Below, piece after piece: positions 24,118-33,329 of a DNA stretch of 64,000 nucleotides. Source of the stretch: JANNSX01 sp041397825 (lineage in GTDB: Bacteria > Pseudomonadota > Alphaproteobacteria > Rhizobiales > Hyphomicrobiaceae); NCBI GenBank assembly GCA_041397825.1, contig JAWKVX010000002.1, positions 434,001 to 498,000 on the forward strand, in the 5' to 3' direction. How positions within the stretch are numbered: the stretch's first letter is position 1; each line of letters starts with the position of its first letter. The notes below the pieces were generated by a model. That model saw only the letters and a program-made list of their open reading frames with translations. It had not been told where the DNA came from and did not search any database. The position numbers were made by a program, and so were the translations under genes.

Positions 24118-25308
24118 ATGCGCATCGTACACGCTGTTCCGATATCCTCGGGATCGCATCAGGAGCTCGTCGAGGCAATTGGCCAACTTGCTCGCCATCA
24201 AAGAAGCATGGGCTTACACGCCGAGCTGCTGCTGATCGAGCGGCAGGAGCATGTAACAGCAAACCCATCGGGCCGGATCGAGACGTGGAATGGCGTGCCG
24301 GTCCAGCGGTTGCCCGCCATCGGCCTTGCGTCGCTGACCCGCCTGAGCCGGACGATCGCTGGTATGTCGGCGGCGTCCATCGTCCAAATCCACGGCAATA
24401 ATTCCGCGGCAACGGTTCTTGCTCTGGTTTGTCGACTTTTCCGGAAACCTGTTCTGCACTCGAACAGCCTGTCGCCTCTGTCCTTGATCCAAGAGACAAG
24501 CCAAGGAACCAAGGCGACGGCCGACATCGGCGTCATGTCCAGGACTCTCGTCGGCATCTACCAGAGAATGCTCGGCAGCCCGAGCCGGCAGCTGTTGAAT
24601 GTCTCAATCTCGACGTTGAGCCGCGGCCAGGCTGTCTCCGTCATAGATCGACATCTCGACGTCGGGGAAAGGCTCAATGTCGGCTTCGTCAACGCTCATT
24701 CCTTGAACATCTCCACGCACAATACCCCCTACCGGGAGGCATTGGAGCAGTTTCTGGTCTTGAACGACGGACTCGGGCTCAATTTGGCCAGCCGGATCAA
24801 GTATGGAAAGGCCTTTCGCGACAACCTGAATGGCACGGACTTCGTGCCCTATCTCCTGTCGACCACCCGGCACAGGCTGCGCATCTATCTCGTGGGCACC
24901 AGCGACCATGCCGTTCAAGTGGCCGCCCGCAAGATGAGTCTGCGCTTTCCGCGGCACATCATCGTCGGCTATCGCAATGGCTTCTTCACAGGCCTGGACG
25001 ATATCGAGGCGACCTGTCGGACCATCAGCGCGAGCAAGGCCGACTGCGTGCTCGTCGGCATGGGCAATCCCCTCCAGGAGCTATGGATTGCCGAGCACGG
25101 AGCCAAGACGGGTGCCCGCTTGCTCATTGGTGTCGGAGCGCTGCTTGACTTCCAGGCTGGTGTGGTTTCGAGAGCGCCAGATTGGATCCGCCGCATTCAT
25201 TGCGAATGGATCTACCGACTCTTGCAGGAGCCGCGCCGACTGGCGCGCCGCTATCTCATCGGCAACGCTGTTTTTCTCGGTAGGGCCGTTCGTGATGCGC
25301 GTCGCTAG
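24118..25308 (+). CDS. WecG/TagA/CpsF (GT26) glycosyltransferase with GT4-like N-terminal extension
   Basis: A 396-residue protein in two parts. Residues 1 to about 150 look like the N-terminal Rossmann half of a GT-B (GT4) enzyme: MRIVHAVPISSGSHQELVEA and IVQIHGNNSAATVLAL. Residues 185 to 390 are a GT26 domain: FVNAHSLNISTHN, LNDGLGLNLASRIKYGK, FRDNLNGTDFVPYLL, VGMGNPLQELWIAEH and LDFQAGVVSRAPDWIRR. The GT4 catalytic C-terminal half is missing, so the extension may bind a donor, acceptor or partner. It should add a sugar to the lipid-linked intermediate at the membrane. It starts 46 bp after the ExoP-like gene. Confidence 0.82.
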   Translation: MRIVHAVPISSGSHQELVEAIGQLARHQRSMGLHAELLLIERQEHVTANPSGRIETWNGVPVQRLPAIGLASLTRLSRTIAGMSAASIVQIHGNNSAATVLALVCRLFRKPVLHSNSLSPLSLIQETSQGTKATADIGVMSRTLVGIYQRMLGSPSRQLLNVSISTLSRGQAVSVIDRHLDVGERLNVGFVNAHSLNISTHNTPYREALEQFLVLNDGLGLNLASRIKYGKAFRDNLNGTDFVPYLLSTTRHRLRIYLVGTSDHAVQVAARKMSLRFPRHIIVGYRNGFFTGLDDIEATCRTISASKADCVLVGMGNPLQELWIAEHGAKTGARLLIGVGALLDFQAGVVSRAPDWIRRIHCEWIYRLLQEPRRLARRYLIGNAVFLGRAVRDARR

Positions 25309-26674
25309 TACGAGGCAAGCCTTCCGGAGCGGGAGCCGTTCATCGTCCCCCGCGGGCACGGCACGTGGCGCCTCCGAGCGGGCGGTACCGGTCGTCGACG
25401 AGTTGGCCGCTGCGACCTTGGCTTTCCTCGCTGTCGTCTTCAATGCGCTGTTGGCTATCGTCAATGCGCATGTCCTGCCGCTGACGCCCAGTATTGTCAT
25501 TGCCTCGGAGGTGGCGATTGTCGGTGCGGCGCACCTCGTTATTCTGCGCAATTTTCAACCGCGCATGCTGCCATGGTACGGCTTGGTGATGGCCATCGTC
25601 CTCTTCGCCTTCTTCAGAACGGCGGTCGTCGGCCACCTCGAGCCGAAGTTCGCGCGTGACATCCTGCTCATCCCGACCTTTGTGATGCTGGGTATGACGG
25701 TGTCGCTGGAGCGAACCAAGCAACTGGTCATTGCCCTACATGCGGTGGTGGTGGGCGGTGTTCTGTTCGAGGCGGTCTTCACGGACGCGTATGCGGATTT
25801 GTTCAGGGTTCGAGACTACTATATTGCCACCCGCTCGTTCGACGACAGCAGCTTCTGGGACAAGAGCTCGGATCTCTTCGTCAGCGCCACGCGTCCAGAC
25901 GAGCGATTCTTCAACTTCGTCGACTTGCACCGGCTCTCCTCGATCTTCCTGGAACCGGTGACGCTCGGCAACTATGTCATCATCATCAACATTTTCCTGG
26001 CTGTCTTTTACAGGCATCTGGGCTGGAAGCTGTGGACCCTCATCTTTGTCGGCAACCTCGTGGCCCTCGTGGCCTGCGATGGCAGGCTGGCGGCGCTGTC
26101 GTCTGTGATCATTGTTCTGGTCTGCGTGATTGCACCCTTGCTGCCGCGCGGCTCTGCCTTACTCTATCTCCCGGCAGCGCTTGCCGGAGCTGTCCTGTTG
26201 TCGGTGCTCACCGGAGCCGATCCGCGAGCGGATGATTTCACTGGACGCATTGCCTATTGCGTGCAGCTGCTTTCGAGGTACGAGCTGATGGACTGGCTCG
26301 GGCTCTCGGATCAGTTCGTCGGCCCCGCGGCTGACAGCGGTATTGCCTACATGGTGACGACTCAGTCCCTGATCGGGGTGGTGTTGCTGTTCACGCTGCT
26401 CGTGCTGAGTGCCGACCAGAGCCGTCCCGAGCAGATCAGGTACCTGCACGCGGCCTCGGTACTCGCTGTGCTGACGTTGCTGATCAGCTACTCGCTGTTC
26501 AGCATCAAGACCGCCGCTCCTCTCTGGTTCATTCATGGGGCCTTGCAGGCCGCTGGCTTGCTGCGTGCGAAACCAGTCGTCTGGAGTCGCGTCGAATCGG
26601 TCAGGGGCAGGTTGGCTCCGGTGCAGAGACCGTCGTGGAGGTGGCGCCGACACCAGGGTGCGGCTATGCGATGA
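25295..26674 (+). CDS. Wzy-like polysaccharide polymerase
   Basis: A 459-residue integral membrane protein with about ten or eleven hydrophobic segments between residues 38 and 430 and a polar periplasmic loop (about 165-225, including FDDSSFWDKSSDLFVSATRP and HRLSSIFLEPVTLGNYV). This topology, the position, and the absence of another polymerase make it the likely repeat-unit polymerase. The motif SSIFLEPVTLGN resembles the SxFxEPsxxG motif of EPS polymerases. The ATG at 25295 overlaps the preceding gene by 14 bp; a GTG at 25292 is also possible. Its 3' end overlaps the convergent GH5 gene by 11 bp. Confidence 0.72.
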   Translation: MRVASTRQAFRSGSRSSSPAGTARGASERAVPVVDELAAATLAFLAVVFNALLAIVNAHVLPLTPSIVIASEVAIVGAAHLVILRNFQPRMLPWYGLVMAIVLFAFFRTAVVGHLEPKFARDILLIPTFVMLGMTVSLERTKQLVIALHAVVVGGVLFEAVFTDAYADLFRVRDYYIATRSFDDSSFWDKSSDLFVSATRPDERFFNFVDLHRLSSIFLEPVTLGNYVIIINIFLAVFYRHLGWKLWTLIFVGNLVALVACDGRLAALSSVIIVLVCVIAPLLPRGSALLYLPAALAGAVLLSVLTGADPRADDFTGRIAYCVQLLSRYELMDWLGLSDQFVGPAADSGIAYMVTTQSLIGVVLLFTLLVLSADQSRPEQIRYLHAASVLAVLTLLISYSLFSIKTAAPLWFIHGALQAAGLLRAKPVVWSRVESVRGRLAPVQRPSWRWRRHQGAAMR

Positions 26675-28382
26675 GTTCCTCGGCCGGCCTGCTCGCGATG
26701 AACTCATCGAACGCCGTGATCCGAACGATCCGTCCGGAACCGCCACCTGCGGAGGTGTGCAGTCCGGTGAATGTTGGAAGGCTGATGCCAAGGCTCTCCG
26801 ATCGAGTTCCGGTGACCGCGATGCCAACGCGCGCACCAGGCCGATCGGCGGAGAGAAGGCATCGGCGGCGCTGCCGCCAACTGTGAAGCATTTGCGGATC
26901 GGTCGTCACGGTCGGGGCCAGCGGCGTAGCAAGCGCGCCGTCGGAGGTTCGCAGAAGTAGAGGTCCGGCGGTTCCGCCGATGATCTCGAGGTTGCCCGGT
27001 GTGCCATCCGAGCCTTCGATCTCGATCAGCAGGGAGAATTGCGGTCGATTGAGCAGATCAAGGAGACGTGCCTTCAAGTTGATCGTGCCGGGCTGCGGGG
27101 TGCGGGGCGCCCGCTCCGCCGAGAACTCCAATACCTCGCTGAAGCTGTCGCAGCCATGGACCCGCTCGCGGGCGAGATCGAGATCAAGGACAGCGCCGGG
27201 CTTGACCCAGACGCCGGGATCGATCGGCTTGGCATAACTTGCAAGGAGTCGTGTCTGCTCGCGGATCTTGCCACCGGCTGCCGGCTCGAGATTGAAAATG
27301 TAGTCGGCAGGCCAGAATGGCCCGGCAGACCAGGCAGCCCAGCCGATCCAAACGTCAGGATTGGCACTCATCTCCTGACAGATGTCGCTCAAGGCATTGA
27401 GGCCGACCGGAGTCGCGGGCACGCCGAACTCCCCCAGGAAGGCCTTGAGACCGTGCTCGCGGGCCCATGTCTGAAAGTCTTGCAGACGTTCGCTGCCGCA
27501 GCTGCCGGATACGACCTCAGAGCTGGTGCCCGATGAGTTGCCGTCGAAGTATTGATGCACTTCGATTGCGAAATGATTGAGTGGATCGATGACTCCAGAC
27601 ATGGCGGCATTGCCCGCGCCCAGCCAGGAGTGTGCGCCTGAGTATCGGGTTCCGGGCACCAGCAGGAGTTGCTCCGCCCCGATGTCCCGGATGGCAGCGA
27701 TTGCTCCATTGGCGATCTTCAGCCAGTGGTCCGCGCTCAGGCCGTAAGGTTCGTTCATCAGGCCGAGCGCTACGCGCTCATTGTCGATGAGGAATATGGC
27801 GAGCTGCCGCCAGAAGCTTGCAAAAGCCTCGCTCGGTACGTGCTCGGAGCCGATCAGATGCTCTGCCGCCCAGCCGTCGGCGGCAATACGGCGGCGCGCA
27901 TAGTTGTGTGGGTCGACGATGGCCGTGAGACCACGGCTCGTAATCTCGGAGACCAGCCCAAGCAAGCGATCCAGCTCAGCGATGTCGAGGGGAGAGCCGA
28001 GCTCCGGCTGCAGTCTTTCCCAACGGAATGGCACCCGAAGGCAGCTGAATCCGAGGTCGGCAAAATAGGCAACATTCGCAGCCGTCGGATACATGAAGTC
28101 GGTGCCGTGCTCTCCGGGAACGATGTCGCCGAACTCGGCTCCGGCAAGATTGATCCCACACATCGGCAACGCCGTGAGACGGGTGGTCGCCCGGGCTTGC
28201 CGCGCCTCGCCCGCAACCGGCCATGCCGCGGCGGCAAGTCCGCATCCGAGCTTCAATATGGAACGGCGCGACAAACCTGGTGTGGGGGCCAGGAATTCGC
28301 CTTCGTCCGGTCGTAAACCAAACTCAGGCGGCGTCACGATCGGGCTTATGCCATTCCTTGGCGATTGCCTCGTTGTGTGCAT
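26664..28382 (-). CDS. Secreted GH5-type glycoside hydrolase (Tat substrate)
   Basis: A beta-glycanase-like protein of up to 572 residues. LSRRSILKLGCGLAAAAW near residue 38 is a twin-arginine signal. The barrel follows: MCGINLAGAEFG, LRVPFRWERL, LNEPYG-type site LGLMNEPYGL (acid/base Glu) near 215 and AFLGEFGVPA (nucleophile Glu) near 320. A C-terminal beta-rich domain of about 180 residues is unassigned. The ATG at 28382 overlaps the previous gene by 59 bp; a GTG at 28337 would shorten that to 14 bp and keep the signal. Placement at the end of the export operon suggests trimming or release of the polysaccharide. Confidence 0.83.
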   Translation of the reverse strand: MHTTRQSPRNGISPIVTPPEFGLRPDEGEFLAPTPGLSRRSILKLGCGLAAAAWPVAGEARQARATTRLTALPMCGINLAGAEFGDIVPGEHGTDFMYPTAANVAYFADLGFSCLRVPFRWERLQPELGSPLDIAELDRLLGLVSEITSRGLTAIVDPHNYARRRIAADGWAAEHLIGSEHVPSEAFASFWRQLAIFLIDNERVALGLMNEPYGLSADHWLKIANGAIAAIRDIGAEQLLLVPGTRYSGAHSWLGAGNAAMSGVIDPLNHFAIEVHQYFDGNSSGTSSEVVSGSCGSERLQDFQTWAREHGLKAFLGEFGVPATPVGLNALSDICQEMSANPDVWIGWAAWSAGPFWPADYIFNLEPAAGGKIREQTRLLASYAKPIDPGVWVKPGAVLDLDLARERVHGCDSFSEVLEFSAERAPRTPQPGTINLKARLLDLLNRPQFSLLIEIEGSDGTPGNLEIIGGTAGPLLLRTSDGALATPLAPTVTTDPQMLHSWRQRRRCLLSADRPGARVGIAVTGTRSESLGISLPTFTGLHTSAGGGSGRIVRITAFDEFIASRPAEELIA

Positions 28383-29295
28383 CCTTGCTCGCCATGATCT
28401 CCCGAACCGTCCTCAGGCTATGGGCCAACACGAGGCCCGTGCAAGCAATCTTGGTCGGGAGGTTAACTGGCTTGTTCCATGGGGCCGAGAGAAAGGCCTT
28501 GAGCTGCCGGAGACGCCGCGAATAGGCCACGTCACCCGTGCTGAGCTTGGTCTTTAGCTCTTTCTGGCTGAGAGCCCAAGACACGTCGGCATGGAAGCGC
28601 TTCTTGAAGTAGCGCTCCTTTGCGGCTCGGAAGCGTCCCATGAGCGCCAGCTCTGCCAGCATGGCCCGGTCGCTGCTCACGAAGTTGGCGAGGAGCTCGG
28701 TCCGTGCCAGTGCATCCCGGCGTATGACACCGAACATGTGCGTACCCCAGAGCGCGCCGATCAGCACCTGCCGGAAGCGGTCCCGCGCCGACGGGCTGTC
28801 ACCAATGGTGGTGCTGTCGGGATAGCGATAGGCGCTATCCCAGGGACCGGCATAGCCACCACGAGCATCGTCCCGAGCGAATTCCTTTCCGGTCTCGTCG
28901 ATGAACCTGACGGCGGTGTGCGCCAGCACCACGTCCGGATCGGTCTCGATGATGGCCATTACCGTGTCGAGGTACCTCGGATCATAGGCGTCGTCATGGG
29001 CGATCCATTTGAAGAACGGTGCGTTGCCGAGGGAGAAGACGTGATTGAAATTGGCAACTGCACCGAGATTCCTGTCTTGCCGGACGTAGCGGATGCGTCG
29101 ATCCTCGCTGGCATATTGCCGGCAGATCTGCTCTGTTCGATCGGTCGACGCGTTGTCGCTGATGATCAACTCGAAATTGCCGTAGGTCTGCCGCCGCATG
29201 CCGTCAAGCGTCTCCTCGAGGAAGCTCTCGCCATTGTAGACCGGCAGGCCGATCGACAGGCGCGGCACAAGACTGAGCATGGCGTTCTGTGTCAT
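28324..29295 (-). CDS. GT2 family glycosyltransferase
   Basis: A 323-residue GT-A enzyme. LSIGLPVYNGESFLEETLDG near residue 13 is the nucleotide-binding start, LIISDNASTDRTEQICRQY near 43 carries the first Asp pair, and KWIAHDDAYDPRYLD near 94 is the DxD region. It should transfer a sugar from a nucleotide donor to the growing lipid-linked unit on the cytoplasmic face. It overlaps the upstream flippase gene by 4 bp. Donor and linkage cannot be predicted. Confidence 0.88.
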   Translation of the reverse strand: MTQNAMLSLVPRLSIGLPVYNGESFLEETLDGMRRQTYGNFELIISDNASTDRTEQICRQYASEDRRIRYVRQDRNLGAVANFNHVFSLGNAPFFKWIAHDDAYDPRYLDTVMAIIETDPDVVLAHTAVRFIDETGKEFARDDARGGYAGPWDSAYRYPDSTTIGDSPSARDRFRQVLIGALWGTHMFGVIRRDALARTELLANFVSSDRAMLAELALMGRFRAAKERYFKKRFHADVSWALSQKELKTKLSTGDVAYSRRLRQLKAFLSAPWNKPVNLPTKIACTGLVLAHSLRTVREIMASKDAHNEAIAKEWHKPDRDAA

Positions 29296-30812
29296 AGAGA
29301 GCCCTCGGAGCGGGCAGCCCCTGAAAGGTGCGATGCCGCACGCAGGCTGCTCAGGAGATCGACATAGAAGCCCTTCTGGCGCATGACCACAAGCAGCATC
29401 CAGGCATAGGCGACCGCCATCGTGGTAGCCGCCAGGCCGAGCTTCAAAAGATCATAAGGCAGGACGTCCACCAGATCGCGAACCGCGGCGGCGAGAAGGG
29501 CGGCGACCGCGGCCGAGACCAGGGGACGAAAAGTCGTGACGAGAAAGTCTCCAAGCGTGATCGGAGTCTGATGCAGGCACCAGGCGACATGAGGGACGAG
29601 CCAGAGAAGCATGGCACTGGAGTAGGCTATGGCGACACCTCGTGGCCCATAGGGAATGCCGATCAGATAGGAGCCGATGATGATCGGGGCGATGGCCATG
29701 GCAAGATGCAAGCTGCGGCGCTGAAGCCCGTAGGACTGCAATGGCCAAGCGAGTGGGTTGATGATGCCGAAGACCAGCACGGCCGGTGCCAGCAGTCGGA
29801 ATATCTCGACGGATGGAAGCCACTTCTCGCCGAGTATGACAAGGACGATGTCGTGGCTGAGCGCGGCGCAGAATAGCGTTGTCGGGATGGTGATGGAGAT
29901 GACGAGAGCGTAGCTCTTGAGGAAGTAGCTCCTGAACCGTTCTGGCGTCTCCTGCAGTCGCGACAGACCAGAGAACGCAACCCTGCCGATGGCGGAGTTG
30001 ATGATCTGGGTCGGCAGGTTGATGAGCTCGTAGGCCCGACCATAATGGCCGAGCGCCTCGGGGCCGAAATAGCGGCCAAGCAGAACCTTCTCGAGATTGT
30101 ATGCACCGTGGACGATCAGGTTGTTGGCGGTGATCGTGCCCCCGAACCACAGCATCGACGTTGTCTCGGCGTCCCACTGCGGTCGGCCAGGCCGCCACCG
30201 GCAGGCAATCCAGGCACCGGCCGTCATGATGATGGGCACGCCGACCACATTGGCAACGAGGGACCAATAGCCCCAACCGGTCAAGGCCATGACGATGGCC
30301 ACGACGACGCTGATGGACTCGGCCGCAACCTCGATCGTGGACAGGGCGACATAGCGCAAATCCCGCTGCAGGAGTGCGATATGTTGCACGCCTGCACTGT
30401 TGACAATGAAGGCGGGTGCGATCGTCATCAGGACGCCGGCAACGCGCGGGTCCTTGTAGAAGCCTCCCACCACCGGTGCCATCAGCACCATGAGTAGAGC
30501 AATCAGCAGACCGATGGCGATGTTCATCCAGAACAGGGATGAGACCTGGTGCCGTGCAATCTCGGAACGCTGCACCGTCGCGGCCGCGAGGCCTCCCGTC
30601 GCGAAGATCTCGAAGACACCCGTCAAAACGGTGACCATCGCCACGAGGCCGAAATCACCCGGCTCCAACAGCCGGGCCAGTACGACGATCGCACTGATGC
30701 GCAGCACGGCGCGAAGGCCGAGACCTGCGAACCTCGCGGCGCCGGCGCGGATCGAGCGCTCTTTCAAGTGCAGCACGTGCCGACACCCCACTTCAATGCA
30801 CAACCTCGCCAT
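29292..30812 (-). CDS. Wzx-like flippase (MOP superfamily), copy 2
   Basis: A polytopic protein of up to 506 residues with about 12-14 helices. The start region AVLRISAIVVLARLLEPGDFGLVAMV is typical of the WzxC/MviN-like lipopolysaccharide flippases, as is NLEKVLLGRYFGPEALGHYGRAYELINLP near 240. It should move lipid-linked repeat units to the periplasmic face. The ATG at 30812 overlaps the stop of the upstream flippase gene by 20 bp; a GTG at 30791 would remove the overlap. Having two different flippases in tandem is unusual. Confidence 0.83.
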   Translation of the reverse strand: MARLCIEVGCRHVLHLKERSIRAGAARFAGLGLRAVLRISAIVVLARLLEPGDFGLVAMVTVLTGVFEIFATGGLAAATVQRSEIARHQVSSLFWMNIAIGLLIALLMVLMAPVVGGFYKDPRVAGVLMTIAPAFIVNSAGVQHIALLQRDLRYVALSTIEVAAESISVVVAIVMALTGWGYWSLVANVVGVPIIMTAGAWIACRWRPGRPQWDAETTSMLWFGGTITANNLIVHGAYNLEKVLLGRYFGPEALGHYGRAYELINLPTQIINSAIGRVAFSGLSRLQETPERFRSYFLKSYALVISITIPTTLFCAALSHDIVLVILGEKWLPSVEIFRLLAPAVLVFGIINPLAWPLQSYGLQRRSLHLAMAIAPIIIGSYLIGIPYGPRGVAIAYSSAMLLWLVPHVAWCLHQTPITLGDFLVTTFRPLVSAAVAALLAAAVRDLVDVLPYDLLKLGLAATTMAVAYAWMLLVVMRQKGFYVDLLSSLRAASHLSGAARSEGSL

Positions 30813-32409
30813 TCAGAGCGGTACGTGCGGTCAGCAGTCCAAAGAGCCAGTACCCGGGTGCGCGCAGTCCTCCTGGCAGAAGGCCGAGTGCTCTGTTGAG
30901 CCGCGCCGCGTCCTCAGGCTTCAAGGCACCGAGCAGGCGCAGCGCAAGACCGTAGGTGACCACACCAGCAACGATTGCAAAGCCGATGCCGAGCCAACCA
31001 GGCCATTGCAGGACGATGGCAAGCGCGGCGGAGCCGCAGAGCATGGCGGCAAGCAGGATGCGGGCGAGATCGGAAATGGGTGGCCGGCAGCCGAGACGCG
31101 AGGACAACAGGTAGAGTGCCGATGCGAGCACGGCGGCATGCATCGTCGCCCGCCCAGCGGCGCCGCCGATCGTACCGAGGAACGGGATGAGCGTCAGTCC
31201 AGAGGCAATCGTCAGGGCGGCACCAATGGCGCTCGTCATCATGACCAGACGCGATTCCTCACGGGCGAGAAGGAAGGTCGTGGGCACGGTCGACATTGTG
31301 ATGCATGCCGAGAAGGTGATGAGCAGCATGGCGGATGGGACGGCATCCGAGAACTCCCGGCCGTAGATGGCCGGCAGAAAGCCGGGTGTGATCGCTGCGA
31401 GGCCGAAGCAACCTGGAAGCACGATCAAGGCCAGCAGGCGCATGCTGTAGCGGTAGGTTTCGTTCAGGCGCGTGGAAGCTTCATCACCCGTGAATGACGA
31501 TACGTGCGGCAATAGCGCGGTGCAGAGAAACATCGGAACGCAAGCCATGTTGGCGAGCGTCAGACTCACCGTGAAAAGACCCACGGGGTGGCTACCCCAG
31601 AATGCGTCGAGGAAGACGACTTCGAGACGCGTCGTCATCAGCGTCGCCAGGACTTGGCCTGCGAGCGTATAGGCTGAGAAGCGCAGGACCCGCGTCCTCA
31701 GCTCGGGCGCCGGTGCGCGTGGCCGCGGCCGATGCCGAAGGGCCCGGAGAGCGAGATAGGCGGGGCCGAGAAAAGCGCCGAGCAGGGCGCCGGTGACGCC
31801 ATAGAGTGCCGTTGCCACCAGCACTCCGGTGAGCTGTGCGGCCATGGAGACGAGCGAGATGAGCGACAACAGGCGGAAGCGTTGACGACCCTTGAGGTAG
31901 GCGGTTTCGAAGAAGGCCATCGCTTGGATCAGGCAGAAGGCGCCAAGGATGCTCCAGAACAGCGGATTGCTGCGGAAATTGTCCGCGGTTATCCAATTGG
32001 CGGCATGGCCCTCGACCAGCGCGAGGTAGATACCGATGCCAACGAGCCCGAGGAAGAGCACGAGATTGAGGGCGACGAAGATTCGCATCAGATACCAAAC
32101 AAGATCCTGAGCTCGTCCTTCGCCGCTGTTGATCTCGACCTCGGGAACAAATCGAGTCAACGTCGTTTGGATGCCGAGATCGAAGACAGCAATCGTGATT
32201 GTCGCTATCGCGGCGGCAAAGGAGACGACGCCGGTTCCTTCGACGCCGACCAGGCGGGCGACGATGACGGTCGACAGGAAACCCGCGAGGTTGGTGGCGA
32301 TCGCCGCGATACCGCTGATGACAGAGTTCTTGGCAAGTGAATCCGATGGACGGGGCGCGGGGCTGACACCGGCACCGATCGGCTTGGCTGATCCAAGTGC
32401 CTCAGTCAT
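30793..32409 (-). CDS. Wzx-like flippase (MOP superfamily), copy 1
   Basis: A 538-residue polytopic protein with about 14 helices from residue 28 onward. AKNSVISGIAAIATNLAGFLSTVIVARLVGVEGTG is the usual flippase start, FETAYLKGRQRFRLLSLISL near 165 and TRLEVVFLDAFWGSHPVGLF near 270 are further landmarks. It is only distantly similar by eye to the flippase downstream, so the two are not a recent duplication. It lies 85 bp after a GT2 gene. Confidence 0.83.
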   Translation of the reverse strand: MTEALGSAKPIGAGVSPAPRPSDSLAKNSVISGIAAIATNLAGFLSTVIVARLVGVEGTGVVSFAAAIATITIAVFDLGIQTTLTRFVPEVEINSGEGRAQDLVWYLMRIFVALNLVLFLGLVGIGIYLALVEGHAANWITADNFRSNPLFWSILGAFCLIQAMAFFETAYLKGRQRFRLLSLISLVSMAAQLTGVLVATALYGVTGALLGAFLGPAYLALRALRHRPRPRAPAPELRTRVLRFSAYTLAGQVLATLMTTRLEVVFLDAFWGSHPVGLFTVSLTLANMACVPMFLCTALLPHVSSFTGDEASTRLNETYRYSMRLLALIVLPGCFGLAAITPGFLPAIYGREFSDAVPSAMLLITFSACITMSTVPTTFLLAREESRLVMMTSAIGAALTIASGLTLIPFLGTIGGAAGRATMHAAVLASALYLLSSRLGCRPPISDLARILLAAMLCGSAALAIVLQWPGWLGIGFAIVAGVVTYGLALRLLGALKPEDAARLNRALGLLPGGLRAPGYWLFGLLTARTALNGEVVH

Positions 32410-32494
32410 GCCGGTTCTCCGGCCCGGCCCCGCCGCGCAGGCAGAGCAACGCTCTGCCGTACCATCAAGACATCCCTTGCCACGGCCATCTTCC

Positions 32495-33307
32495 CTAGAA
32501 CCTTGCCCCGGATCCCCAGCCGAGCCGGTGCTTCACCCGGCTGACCGTTTTGCCGCGCACATAGTCCGGATTGCTGAGATTGAAGAGGATCCGATGACCG
32601 TAGCGCCAAGCGAGGCGCGTGGCGGTATTTTTCGGGCCGTGTGTATGACAAACGGCCCGATAGTCTTCCGCCTGTCGCTCCCTGTTGACGACGCTGAAGT
32701 TGTCACCCGTCAAGCGCCAGGCGCTGATCACGTCGGGAATCCTGGCGAATGATGCGATCTCCAGAGCGCGCGTCGTGAAGTCATACTCCGAGGCGATGCG
32801 GTAGCGGGTATCGAATCCACCGAGCTCCGCATGCAGGCTCTTTTCGATCCAGGTCGCGGAGATGTGGATGAGAGGATGACCGATTGCGGCATGCTGGCGA
32901 GCGGTAACGTGAGAGGTGATGGGTCGAAGAATGGCCAGCGGCCGGCCGGCGCTGTCGATCCACTGGACGGCACCCGCGACCCAGCGACGACCGGATTTGC
33001 GATAGGCGGTATGCACCTTACGGACGCAACCCTCGACCAGGAGGTCGTCGGCACCGATGAACAGCACGAGACCATCCGCAGCCATTTCAAATCCCAAGTT
33101 GAGTCGCTCGTAGAGTCCGAGATCCGGCCGCTCGATCACGTGCGCACCCAACTCCCGAGCCATGTGAGCGCTGCCGTCGGCGCTTCCCCCATCAAGAACG
33201 ATGTGCACGACATCATGCTCACGAGACCGTTCCCGCAGCGTAGATTCAATGCAGTCTCTGAGCAGTGGCCCACCGTTCAGAACTGGGGTGATGACCGTGA
33301 AGTTCAT
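32495..33307 (-). CDS. GT2 family glycosyltransferase
   Basis: A 270-residue GT-A enzyme starting MNFTVITPVLNGGPLLRDCI. HIVLDGGSADGSAHMARELG near 36 and LVLFIGADDLLVEGC near 80 (GADD as the DxD equivalent) identify the nucleotide and metal sites, and the C-terminal region FDTRYRIASEYDF is common in this GT2 group. The start at 33307 is chosen because the motif begins there; the frame upstream belongs to the previous gene's coding DNA. It is 22 bp downstream of the duplicated cysteine-rich protein gene. Confidence 0.87.
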   Translation of the reverse strand: MNFTVITPVLNGGPLLRDCIESTLRERSREHDVVHIVLDGGSADGSAHMARELGAHVIERPDLGLYERLNLGFEMAADGLVLFIGADDLLVEGCVRKVHTAYRKSGRRWVAGAVQWIDSAGRPLAILRPITSHVTARQHAAIGHPLIHISATWIEKSLHAELGGFDTRYRIASEYDFTTRALEIASFARIPDVISAWRLTGDNFSVVNRERQAEDYRAVCHTHGPKNTATRLAWRYGHRILFNLSNPDYVRGKTVSRVKHRLGWGSGARF

Positions 33308-33329
33308 GGTATTCGCCCTACGGGCTGGG

